From contig CAMWLG010000018.1 in assembly GCA_947175035.1 (NCBI GenBank), positions 1-50,725 of the forward strand: a stretch of DNA of 50,725 nucleotides. Reading direction: 5' to 3'. The notes beneath the pieces are model-generated. The model did no database searches. It was not told the DNA's origin and worked only from the letters and a program-made list of their open reading frames with translations. Source of the DNA: an uncultured Lachnospiraceae bacterium (GTDB taxonomy: Bacteria > Bacillota > Clostridia > Lachnospirales > Lachnospiraceae). Below, one piece after another: positions 16,714 to 24,241 of this stretch; the stretch's first letter is position 1; each line of letters opens with the position of its first letter. The translations under genes were made by a program, and so were the position numbers.

Positions 16714-17913
16714 GTGAAGGATTTAAAGCATTTATATTACTTAGAAAAATTACTGCAGGAGGCTAATAATGAGCTGGTGCGGGAGGCGTCGGCGGAAGGA
16801 CGGATCGCCATAGGGGGCGTGTGCGCCCAGATTCCGGAACCGCTGTTGAATCTGCCCGGTTGTTTTCAGGTGCGTCTGCGGGCGCCCAGAACAGGCTCCG
16901 TGGAGATGGGGACTTATTATATGTCCAGTCTTTTATGTGAGTGCTGTCGGGCAATTTTGGAGCGGGCATTGGAGGGCGGTTATCAGTTCTTGGACTGTAT
17001 CGTCGCGCCGGACGCCTGTGCTCAGATGAACCGCTGTGTGGAGAATATTGAGCATTTGAAGCTCTGTGAGAAGGACAAATTCTTTGTGACCTATGCGGAT
17101 GTGCCTATGAAGTCCACAGGCACCGCTTTGAAGCATTATGTGAAACAGATGCAGGTGCATGTGCTGGAACCCCTGCGGGAACATTATGACATTGATGTCA
17201 GTGATGCAGCCATACGCAAGGCGGTGGCGCTTCAGAACGAGGTAAGCCGTCTGATCATGGAAATCGGCGAATATCGGAAGGAGGCGAACCCCCGCATTAC
17301 GGGTTATGAGTTTGCTGTGCTGTGCCTGTCCACTTATTGCTGTCCCCAGGATAAGCTGTTAGAGATCTTGCGGGAGACGGCGGAGGAGTTGAAGTCAAGG
17401 GAGCCGGATAGGAAGCCTGCGTTTCGGGTGCGGGTGGTTCTGGCGGGTTCCGAGATAGACGACCCGGAGCTGATACGGCTGATGGAGGAGGCGGGAGCGC
17501 TGGTGGTGGCTGACAGATATTGTCTGGGTTCCTTTCCCAATAGGGGCGAAATCCTGTTGACGGACGAGGAGGACGCACTGACACAGGTCTGTCGGACGTA
17601 TATTCAGTGGGGGCAGTGTCCCCGTTTTATGAACACGGAGAAGCTTGTGGAGCGTCAGACTTACATAGAACGTCTGGTGAAGGAGTACCAGGCAGATGGA
17701 ATCATATTGCAGCAGTTAAAATTCTGTGACTATTGGGGCTATGAGCGGGCGCATATGACCCATGTGATGCGGGAGGACTATGGAATTCCCGTACTGTCCG
17801 TGGACAGACCTTATGTGGCGGGCAACTCAGGGCAGCTCCGTACCAGAGTGCAAGCGTTTGTGGAGAGTATTGAGATCAAGAAATTAGCGGCAGGAGACAG
17901 AAAGCATGGGTAA
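16714..17913 (+). CDS. 2-hydroxyacyl-CoA dehydratase (HgdB/HgdC-D) family protein 1
   Basis: A 399-residue member of the family whose subunits bind one [4Fe-4S] or a double-cubane cluster. Cysteines occur where the family has cluster ligands: Cys37 in GGVCAQIPEPLL, Cys102 in APDACAQMNRC, and a late one in LQQLKFCDYWGYERAH (about 340), where HgdB proteins have a cysteine before the last domain. Additional Cys75, 77 and 78 (LLCECC) are unusual. The GTG start at 16714 follows CAGGAG. It overlaps the next gene by eight bases, so the two are probably stoichiometric partners. Family members dehydrate 2-hydroxyacyl-CoA, reduce benzoyl-CoA or, in double-cubane proteins, reduce small molecules; the substrate is unknown here. 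Confidence 0.83.
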   Translation: MKDLKHLYYLEKLLQEANNELVREASAEGRIAIGGVCAQIPEPLLNLPGCFQVRLRAPRTGSVEMGTYYMSSLLCECCRAILERALEGGYQFLDCIVAPDACAQMNRCVENIEHLKLCEKDKFFVTYADVPMKSTGTALKHYVKQMQVHVLEPLREHYDIDVSDAAIRKAVALQNEVSRLIMEIGEYRKEANPRITGYEFAVLCLSTYCCPQDKLLEILRETAEELKSREPDRKPAFRVRVVLAGSEIDDPELIRLMEEAGALVVADRYCLGSFPNRGEILLTDEEDALTQVCRTYIQWGQCPRFMNTEKLVERQTYIERLVKEYQADGIILQQLKFCDYWGYERAHMTHVMREDYGIPVLSVDRPYVAGNSGQLRTRVQAFVESIEIKKLAAGDRKHG

Positions 17914-19444
17914 GCAAATGGGAAGCGAGCCACTGGGCTGGTTTTACAGCGGCAAGAAGGCAAAGAAGCGCCGGGAGTGGCGCGGTTTTAAGGATACCTG
18001 GTACGATTACACCAGATGGCTCTACATATGGAAAACGCTGATTTGCTTTATGATAAAGCCTAACAATCTGCGGGGTTTTTTCCGCTATCGCTGGATGTTA
18101 AATTATCTGGCGGTGCCGGATTTCTTTGACAGGCACACGGAGGGGATGCGGGGGACGCAGTTGCGTATCGCCCACACGGGATTGGAATTGATCGTGGTGG
18201 ATGTGTGCGAGATGCTTAGAAAGATTTTCCGCGCCGACCCGCGCATCGGGAATGACCGGAAGCTTAACAGCAAGATTGTCTTGTTTGATGAAAATATGAT
18301 GAGCACCCTGATGGCGGGATTCCCGAACCTGATCTGGCTGTCGGCGGAGGTGCCGTCGGTGTATTCCAGTTCCATGATGAATCAGGAGGGCGTGACCCAT
18401 TACATCGAAAAGACCACAGAGTACGGCGTGCCGGGAGATGTGTGCCCCATGCCCGCGGCGGAGCTTGGGGTGGCGCTGGCGGAGGATTTTCCTCTGATTG
18501 GAAAATGTGCAGTGCAGTGTAACACCACCTGCGACGGGAGCCTGATGGGGAATGGTATCGAGGCGGAGAGTTTTAAGATTCCCACGTTCCAGCTTGCGGT
18601 GCCCATCCGACACACGCAGGAGAGTGTGCAGGAGTACGGGGCGGACGAGCTGCGAGACTGTATTGCCTTTATCGAGGAGCAGACGGGGGAGAAGTTTGAC
18701 TGGGACAATTTCTTCCGCTGTATGGAGCGCTTTAACCAAGAGACGGAGCAGATGTTGGAGTGGTTCGAGATCTCCAAGACGGATTACCCGCAGGTGATCG
18801 GTGTGAGTCTGGCGCTGTACCGTTATGGAGTTTATCAGGCAGCAGGCGGGCGCAATCCGGAATTTTTGAATAGAGACAGGAAGATTACAGAGCTTGCCAT
18901 GAAAGCTTATCAGAACAAAGAACTGACGATTCCACAGCCCCGCCACAGGTGTATCACATGGGGCGTGCAGGCGGCTTATTACACCGCGTTTCCCATTTGG
19001 CTGCAAAACTGCTGGGGCATCGTGCCCATCACGGATATGCTAAGCCTCGTGTCCACCCAGATGGTCAACACCGAGGATCAGAATCAGGCAATGTTGGATT
19101 TGGCTTATTTATACGAAAATATGATCATGCGCAACCGCTCCAACGGCGGGTACGAGATGGGCGTGGAGGCGCTCTGGCGATACTGTGAGATGTTCCGCGT
19201 GGATATGGTGATCATGTATGCCCATATGGGTTGCAAGGCGATGAATGGATATCACGGGCTGTTCGAGGAGGAGGCGAGGAAGCGGGGGATTCATTTTATC
19301 TGGGTCAACCACAATCTGATGAAGCCCGACGATGCCAGCAGAAAGGATATGCGCACAGAGGTGAACCGGTATATGCGCACAGTGCTCAGAGAGGAGCCGT
19401 TAGACCCCAGTCTGGAGGATTTTGAGGACGGGAAGGCATTTTAA
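17906..19444 (+). CDS. 2-hydroxyacyl-CoA dehydratase family protein 2 (long, divergent)
   Basis: A 512-residue partner of the preceding protein. A basic, aromatic-rich N-terminal extension of about 80 residues (RREWRGFKDTWYDYTRWLYI) is followed by the dehydratase-like part. Cysteines stand in GDVCPMPAAELGVALAEDFP (about 177), CAVQCNTTCDGS (about 201-209) and MYAHMGCKAMNGYH (about 443), matching the two-domain layout with cluster ligands in both. It lacks an obvious CoA-dehydratase active-site signature that I can name. It starts inside the previous gene at ATG 17906 with CAGGAG upstream. The two-subunit set plus the activase at 20754 resembles dehydratase or double-cubane systems. Confidence 0.75.
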   Translation: MGKQMGSEPLGWFYSGKKAKKRREWRGFKDTWYDYTRWLYIWKTLICFMIKPNNLRGFFRYRWMLNYLAVPDFFDRHTEGMRGTQLRIAHTGLELIVVDVCEMLRKIFRADPRIGNDRKLNSKIVLFDENMMSTLMAGFPNLIWLSAEVPSVYSSSMMNQEGVTHYIEKTTEYGVPGDVCPMPAAELGVALAEDFPLIGKCAVQCNTTCDGSLMGNGIEAESFKIPTFQLAVPIRHTQESVQEYGADELRDCIAFIEEQTGEKFDWDNFFRCMERFNQETEQMLEWFEISKTDYPQVIGVSLALYRYGVYQAAGGRNPEFLNRDRKITELAMKAYQNKELTIPQPRHRCITWGVQAAYYTAFPIWLQNCWGIVPITDMLSLVSTQMVNTEDQNQAMLDLAYLYENMIMRNRSNGGYEMGVEALWRYCEMFRVDMVIMYAHMGCKAMNGYHGLFEEEARKRGIHFIWVNHNLMKPDDASRKDMRTEVNRYMRTVLREEPLDPSLEDFEDGKAF

Positions 19445-19480
19445 ATCAGGGGAGAGATGTAGAAGTGGGAGGCAGTGAAG

Positions 19481-19948
19481 GTGTATTTTAAAGATTTGAC
19501 AAAGTATGAGTATCATGGGGATCTGGAAGATTCTTTAAATATTGGTTGGTTGGAAAATGGGCATTTATTTAATCAGGGGAGTGTGTCAGAGAAATTTATG
19601 GACAAGCTTTGGGGGTATTTACGTTATCCTGTACGGATCTTTAGAGGATTCCATACTTGCGATTTATGTGAAAAACCTAATACAGGCGTACCGGTTGTTG
19701 AATATAAGGGGCAAAAACGGAAAGTTGGATATTATGAGATGCGTGTCTGGGGAAAAGATGGAAACGTGTATGCGGCGCCTAGTTTGATTTTTCATTATAT
19801 TTTACAGCATGGATATCAACCGCCGCAGGAATTTATTGATGCAGTTATGGATTCGGAAAATCCGGATTCTGACGAATATTATCAAAAAGTCCTGGCATAT
19901 TCAAAGGGCGAAGATTTCTGGCTTGCGCAGGATCGCACATGCATTTAA
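19481..19948 (+). CDS. Conserved protein of unknown function with a CxxC motif
   Basis: About 155 residues, soluble, no signal or membrane segment. Visible features: an N-terminal FKDLTKYEYHG, a central RGFHTCDLCEKP (CxxC), then MRVWGKDGNVYAAPSLIFHY and a C-terminal acidic stretch ENPDSDEYYQK. I do not recognise a function. Such short soluble proteins often occur with immunity or accessory genes, but that is only a guess. GTG 19481 is eight bases after GGGAGG; GTG 19475 is also in frame but too close to it. The base composition is clearly more A+T rich than the dehydratase genes on either side, suggesting that it and the next gene were inserted into an older operon. Confidence 0.7.
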   Translation: MYFKDLTKYEYHGDLEDSLNIGWLENGHLFNQGSVSEKFMDKLWGYLRYPVRIFRGFHTCDLCEKPNTGVPVVEYKGQKRKVGYYEMRVWGKDGNVYAAPSLIFHYILQHGYQPPQEFIDAVMDSENPDSDEYYQKVLAYSKGEDFWLAQDRTCI

Positions 19949-19977
19949 AATATTAAAATAAAATGGAGGGCTTAATT

Positions 19978-20718
19978 ATGAGTAACATGAGTGAAATGGC
20001 AAAGAGTATGGTGGAGCAGTTAAAATATCCCTGCAAGGTATTTGCGGCAAAGACACCGTATAATGAGATTATGAATGCGTATCAGGAAGCACTGGAAAGG
20101 GGAAAGAAGGAAGGCTTTACACCTGTACTTGTTCCGGTGGATGATGTGTTGGAGGAGTTTTTTGGAATATTGGATGATGACGGGTATTCCATTGAAGAGA
20201 CGCTGCGGGCGGAGAAGAGAACCGGCAAAGAAATCCTTGATGAGAGGTTTGAGGAATATTCGGGTCAGAATGAAGAAGATTTTGACATGGATATGGACGA
20301 ATTTATTGGGGAGTATGATGACGAGCCGGATGTGATGTCAGAGTATAGTTCCTTGTTCCATTATTCCACAGGGGAAGTATTGGAGACGATTCTTGTGGAA
20401 GTGCCCACGACAAAGCCTTGGGAAGTGGTGGTGTATGTGCCCTTTGGCGGGTGGAACGAATGTCCGCCGCCGGAAGAAATGATGGCGATCTGTAAGTATT
20501 GGTATGAAGAGTATGGCGCTGTTCCGGTGACCATCACCCATGATGTTTTGGAAATGTCCGTTCCGGCGCCTGTCGGGCAGGAGAAGGCGTTGGAGGTCGC
20601 AAAAGAGCATTATGCATTTACCCCTGACAGGGTAGATCAGGGTACAAGGACAGGAACGCTCAGCGAGGTTGCGGCAAGTGTTGCGGTTTCCGACGTGTGG
20701 TTCTTCTGGTGGGATTAA
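19978..20718 (+). CDS. DUF4253-containing protein
   Basis: A 246-residue soluble protein. The C-terminal 110 residues carry the DUF4253 pattern: KPWEVVVYVPFGGWNECPPP, then ICKYWYEEYGAVPVTITHD, YAFTPDRVDQGT and the ending DVWFFWWD. The N-terminal half is acidic, with a Glu/Asp run around 100-125. DUF4253 proteins are uncharacterised; they are often found near polymorphic-toxin immunity genes, but no toxin is present. ATG 19978 has GGAGGG ten bases upstream. Together with the preceding gene it separates the dehydratase pair from their activase, which starts 35 bases downstream. Confidence 0.85.
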   Translation: MSNMSEMAKSMVEQLKYPCKVFAAKTPYNEIMNAYQEALERGKKEGFTPVLVPVDDVLEEFFGILDDDGYSIEETLRAEKRTGKEILDERFEEYSGQNEEDFDMDMDEFIGEYDDEPDVMSEYSSLFHYSTGEVLETILVEVPTTKPWEVVVYVPFGGWNECPPPEEMMAICKYWYEEYGAVPVTITHDVLEMSVPAPVGQEKALEVAKEHYAFTPDRVDQGTRTGTLSEVAASVAVSDVWFFWWD

Positions 20719-20753
20719 AGGGATACAAAGTGACAGAGAAGGGGAAATGGCAA

Positions 20754-21551
20754 ATGCGATATTTTGGAGGCTGTGATTCAGGAAGTACTTATACAAAATG
20801 TGTGATCTTGGATGAGAACGGTAAAATTGCCGCGGCGGTGACGCAAAAGAGTCGCATCAATCCGGTGTTGAGCGCCCAGGACGCGTTGGCTGCGGCGGTG
20901 TCACAGGTGGAGGAGCTCCACAGTGCGGAGGATTTGACTTATCTGGTGGGAACCGGCTATGGGCGGAACAAGGTACCCTTTGCCCAAGAGAATATTTCTG
21001 AGATTAGCTGTCATGCTATGGGAGTGCACGTGGTGAATCCTCAGGTGAAAGCGATTATCGATATCGGCGGGCAGGATGTGAAAGGAATCGCTATCGACAC
21101 GGATGGGACGGTGTTGAACTTTGCCATGAATGACAAATGCGCAGCGGGAACGGGACGTTTTTTTGAGACCATGGCCAATGCCTTTGAGATGTCGTTAGAG
21201 GAGTTCTCCAAGCTCTCACTAAAAGCCAAGAACGTGATTCCCATCACGTCACAGTGTACGGTGTTTGCGGAGAGCGAGGTAATTTCCCTGGTGGGGGACG
21301 GACAGCCCATGGAGGAGATTGCGGCGGGGATACAGACTTCCGTTGCAAAGAGGTGTTTTGTCATGGCGAAAAAGGCCGGTGCCACGGACAGTCTGGCGTT
21401 GACCGGGGGTTGTGCCAAGAATGCCGGGTTGAAGCAGGCGATTGAGCGGGTGTTGAAGCTAAAAGTGATAGAGCTTGACGTTGATCCCCAGCTGATGGGA
21501 GCGTTGGGGGCTGCGGAATACGCCAGACAGAAAGGCGGCGGGACGGTATGA
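20754..21551 (+). CDS. 2-hydroxyacyl-CoA dehydratase activase (HgdC/BadF/BcrA family)
   Basis: ATP-driven [4Fe-4S] protein that delivers a very-low-potential electron to a dehydratase or double-cubane partner. The 265-residue ASKHA-fold protein has the phosphate-binding CDSGSTYTK (about 7-15), IDIGGQDVKGI (about 102-112) and LTGGCAKN. The two cluster cysteines are Cys129 in NDKCAAGTGRF and Cys168 in SQCTVFAESEV, with the 39-residue spacing of the well-studied HgdC activator; in the dimer they bridge one [4Fe-4S] cluster. It is the natural partner of the genes at 16714 and 17906. Its stop overlaps the start of the next gene (ATGA). Confidence 0.93.
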   Translation: MRYFGGCDSGSTYTKCVILDENGKIAAAVTQKSRINPVLSAQDALAAAVSQVEELHSAEDLTYLVGTGYGRNKVPFAQENISEISCHAMGVHVVNPQVKAIIDIGGQDVKGIAIDTDGTVLNFAMNDKCAAGTGRFFETMANAFEMSLEEFSKLSLKAKNVIPITSQCTVFAESEVISLVGDGQPMEEIAAGIQTSVAKRCFVMAKKAGATDSLALTGGCAKNAGLKQAIERVLKLKVIELDVDPQLMGALGAAEYARQKGGGTV

Positions 21552-21760
21552 TAATCTTAAAGATACTTCTCATCATTGGGATTGTGTTTGCGGCTCTGTT
21601 TGTCCTGAGTCTGATCATCTATTTTTTCAATCTGGACATGAAGGCGGCGGCAGCGATTATGCCTCTGTTTTCCAAGCATTATGACCGCGTGGACAGGAAA
21701 AAGAAGAGGCAAAACGACGGCGGGAAGAAAGGCAGAGTGCATGGGGAAGGAATTGGATGA
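21548..21760 (+). CDS. Small single-span membrane protein in the activase cluster
   Basis: A 70-residue protein: one hydrophobic helix (about residues 2-27, ILKILLIIGIVFAALFVLS), then FNLDMKAAAAIMPLFSKHYD, and a very basic tail (DRKKKRQNDGGKKGR). By the positive-inside rule the tail should be cytoplasmic. It begins at the ATGA overlap with the activase and its end overlaps the start of the acetyl-CoA-synthase-like gene by about 20 bases, so translation is coupled on both sides. It could anchor the activase or its partners to the membrane; that is inference. I know no family. Confidence 0.75.
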   Translation: MIILKILLIIGIVFAALFVLSLIIYFFNLDMKAAAAIMPLFSKHYDRVDRKKKRQNDGGKKGRVHGEGIG

Positions 21761-22505
21761 TGGTGAATATGGCGCATTGCGAATGTATGAAGAGTTCATA
21801 GCAGAATACCATCAACTGCTGGAAGGTCTGGAGGCGCACCGTGTCACCAAGGATGTGGGAGCGGAGTGTTTTGCGTGGGACTCCATAGAGGGGCAGCTTC
21901 TCTTGAAGGGGGATTCCGTCATAGAGTTGGGTGGCGGCAATCTGCCTGCGGTGAGTGGTGTGTTATATTATGTCGGTTTAGAGCCGGCGGGAAATGCTGC
22001 CAAGAGGGTCACGCTATACGGTTCGGATTTACCCATGTTAAAGGGCGATGTACCCTATGCCAGAGTGTCTCTGGTGGGTGTTAGGAAGGAATTTACTACG
22101 GAAGAATATAAGCTGTACAATCTGCTCCGAAGCATTGAGTATATCAGGTATCATGTGAATCCCAGAGGGTATATGCCGAGGATTTCCACGGTGCAGGGCA
22201 GAGAACAAGTCAGGGTGTCGAAGGATGCCTTGGACAGCGGGCTTGATTTCTATAAGGCGGGCAGACTTTATGAGGAAGCGTATCTGAAACATCCGGCGGT
22301 GCAGTCGGTGGAGACGGTTTTCATCACTTTGCAGGATTTTGACTATAGGGCGATGCAGAAGGTGTTTGACAGGGCGGAGAGCGTTACCATGTCATTGGAT
22401 CATCCTCTAAATAATTTGAAGATGGACTGCAATAGCTGTAATCTGAAACCGGTCTGTGATGAGGTGGATGCGTTGTGCGGGGACTTGCTTTTATCGGATA
22501 AATAG
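21741..22505 (+). CDS. Acetyl-CoA synthase (AcsB/CdhC)-like protein, truncated at the A-cluster
   Basis: A 254-residue protein. By eye it aligns with the middle domain of acetyl-CoA synthase: LKGDSVIELGGGNLPA with the KGD..VE.GG block, VTLYGSDL with the .V.GPD. block, LLRSIEYIRYHVN with the RI..F.NY segment, VRVSKDALDSGLDFYKAGRL with RISKE.F.KG....HLG, and VQSVETVFITLQD with VQVTI.TD. It ends with Cys230-x2-Cys233-x5-Cys239-x6-Cys246-Gly, comparable to the CxxC...C...LCG start of the A-cluster, and then stops. The later CGC pair that holds the distal nickel is absent, so it might hold a [4Fe-4S] cluster but not a normal Ni-Ni site. With a CooC-like ATPase in the same operon this is unlikely to be chance. 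The similarity was recalled, not computed. Confidence 0.68.
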   Translation: MGKELDDGEYGALRMYEEFIAEYHQLLEGLEAHRVTKDVGAECFAWDSIEGQLLLKGDSVIELGGGNLPAVSGVLYYVGLEPAGNAAKRVTLYGSDLPMLKGDVPYARVSLVGVRKEFTTEEYKLYNLLRSIEYIRYHVNPRGYMPRISTVQGREQVRVSKDALDSGLDFYKAGRLYEEAYLKHPAVQSVETVFITLQDFDYRAMQKVFDRAESVTMSLDHPLNNLKMDCNSCNLKPVCDEVDALCGDLLLSDK

Positions 22506-22551
22506 TGTACCATGTAGTAAGGTGCGAGTTTGGGAAAGGATTGGTAAGAAC

Positions 22552-23367
22552 ATGGGAAATCAGGAATTTCAGGGAACACAGGAATATGTGGCAAGCGAGG
22601 AGTTGATGGCAAGCGTCAATATTGCCATGGCGCTGCAAAAGCCCCTGCTCATCAAGGGGGAGCCAGGTACGGGCAAGACCATGCTGGCTGAGGCGGTGGC
22701 GAAGGCGCTTGGCAAGCGGTTGATCATCTGGAATATCAAGTCCACCACCAAGGCACAGGAGGGCTTGTATGTCTATGACACGATTCAGCGTCTCTACGAC
22801 GGTCAGTTTGGAGAGGAGGGCGTGGATGACATTGCCCGCTATATCAAGCTGGGGAAGCTGGGAGAGGCATTTGACAGTGACGAGCAGGTGGTGCTTTTGA
22901 TTGACGAGATTGACAAGGCGGATTTGGAGTTCCCCAATGATTTGCTCTGGGAGCTTGACCAGATGGAGTTTTATATCAACGAGACAAAGCGCACGGTGAA
23001 GGCGAAGCACCGTCCCATCGTCATCATCACCTCCAACGCGGAGAAGGAGCTGCCTGACGCATTCCTGCGCCGCTGCATTTTTCATTATATTGATTTCCCC
23101 GATAAGGAGCTGATGGCGGAGATTGTGAAGGTGCATTTCCCCGATGTGGAGGAGCATCTGCTGGCACAGGCTATGGAGGTGTTCTATGATATCCGGGGAC
23201 TTCGGGATATCCGCAAGAAACCCAGCACCTCGGAGCTCATTGACTGGGTGAATGCCTTGCAGATTGGCGGCATTCCCACGGAGACCATCAAGTCCGCTCT
23301 TCCATTTATCGGTGTGGTGGTGAAGAAGGACGAGGATATGGAGCTGGTGAAGCATTCCGGGATGTAG
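22552..23367 (+). CDS. MoxR-type AAA+ ATPase
   Basis: A 271-residue AAA+ ATPase of the MoxR group, which works with VWA proteins to insert metals or remodel metalloenzymes (CoxD in Mo-CO dehydrogenase, for example). Walker A is KGEPGTGKTM (about 38-47), Walker B VVLLIDEIDKAD (about 114-125), sensor 1 VIITSNAEKELPDAF, and the arginine-finger region FLRRCIFHYIDFP. The C-terminal lid includes RDIRKKPSTSELIDW. It starts 47 bases after the synthase-like gene and appears to end the first transcript; the matching VWA gene is 3.4 kb downstream at 26728, after an inserted two-component system. Confidence 0.92.
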   Translation: MGNQEFQGTQEYVASEELMASVNIAMALQKPLLIKGEPGTGKTMLAEAVAKALGKRLIIWNIKSTTKAQEGLYVYDTIQRLYDGQFGEEGVDDIARYIKLGKLGEAFDSDEQVVLLIDEIDKADLEFPNDLLWELDQMEFYINETKRTVKAKHRPIVIITSNAEKELPDAFLRRCIFHYIDFPDKELMAEIVKVHFPDVEEHLLAQAMEVFYDIRGLRDIRKKPSTSELIDWVNALQIGGIPTETIKSALPFIGVVVKKDEDMELVKHSGM

Positions 23368-23435
23368 GGGAGTGTGTCTTCCATTTGGAGTTTGAAAGAA
23401 AACTTGAAAATATTAGGATCTATAAGGTAGAGGGT

Positions 23436-23480
23436 TTTGTAAGAAATTTGTAAGAAAACCCTCTATTAATTTGTAAAAAT
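23436..23480 (+). promoter_or_regulatory. 11-bp direct repeats before the second response regulator
   Basis: TTTGTAAGAAA occurs twice back to back (23436-23446 and 23447-23457), and a third, imperfect copy TTTGTAAAAAT is at 23470-23480, in nearly the same helical phase (23 bases on). OmpR-family regulators bind such 10-11-bp direct repeats, so autoregulation by the downstream regulator is likely. Confidence 0.55.
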
Positions 23481-23542
23481 GCAAGAGTATTCTAATATCA
23501 GCCTTAGGAAACAGTTTTATAGGCGATATCATGGAGGAAAGT

Positions 23543-24241
23543 ATGAGCGAGTGTATATTGGTCGTGGATGATGACAGGGAGATCGTGAAAGCTATCAGTA
23601 TTTTGCTGGAGGGAGAGGGATATGAGGTGCTGAAAGCCTATGATGGGCTGCAGGCGCTGGACATTCTCGCCTCCCGCCAGGTCAGGCTGGTACTCATTGA
23701 CGTGATGATGCCAAAGCTGGACGGGCTGTCGGCTCTGATGCGAATCAGGGAAAAGCAGAATATTCCGGTGATCGTCCTCAGCGCCAAGAGCGAGGAAACC
23801 GACAAGGTATTGGGATTGTCCATGGGGGCGGATGATTATGTGTCCAAACCCTATAATCCTCAGGAGCTGGCAGCCCGGGTAAAAAGCCAGCTGCGCAGAT
23901 ATACCTGTCTGGGGGACGTCCATGCAGGGAGCAGAATCGGTGAGATCAGGAATGGTAGACTGCTTTATCGCACGGACGAAAAGATGCTCTACGCGGACGG
24001 CGAGCCGGTAAAGCTGACTGCCAAGGAGACCGGTATTATAGAACTGCTCATGCGTAATCCCGGTCGGGTATTTCCCGCGGAGGAGATCTACCGCCGTGTG
24101 TGGGATGAGGATGCCTTTGCATCAGAAAATACTGTGATGGTGCATATCAGGCGCATCCGTGAGAAGCTGGAACTGAATCCAAAAGAGCCAGAATATTTAA
24201 AGGTGGTGTGGGGAATTGGATACAAAATGGAAAAGCATTAA
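23543..24241 (+). CDS. OmpR/PhoB-family response regulator (second system)
   Basis: A 232-residue DNA-binding response regulator. The receiver has VDDD near 8-10, phospho-acceptor Asp in LVLIDVMMPKLDG (about 53), LSAKSEETDK and DYVSKPYNP; the C-terminal winged helix ends EPEYLKVVWGIGYKMEKH. ATG 23543 follows GGAGGAAAGT, a better site than ATG 23531. It is very similar to the regulator at 5201, including the last 20 residues, so the two systems are paralogous. It lies in an operon with the sensor at 24216, and the direct repeats upstream are probable binding sites. Confidence 0.94.
   Translation: MSECILVVDDDREIVKAISILLEGEGYEVLKAYDGLQALDILASRQVRLVLIDVMMPKLDGLSALMRIREKQNIPVIVLSAKSEETDKVLGLSMGADDYVSKPYNPQELAARVKSQLRRYTCLGDVHAGSRIGEIRNGRLLYRTDEKMLYADGEPVKLTAKETGIIELLMRNPGRVFPAEEIYRRVWDEDAFASENTVMVHIRRIREKLELNPKEPEYLKVVWGIGYKMEKH

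Noticed and set aside
18098..19006. A 300-codon antisense frame opposite the second dehydratase-like gene
   Set aside because: No ribosome site or known motif, and it mirrors the high-GC coding strand.
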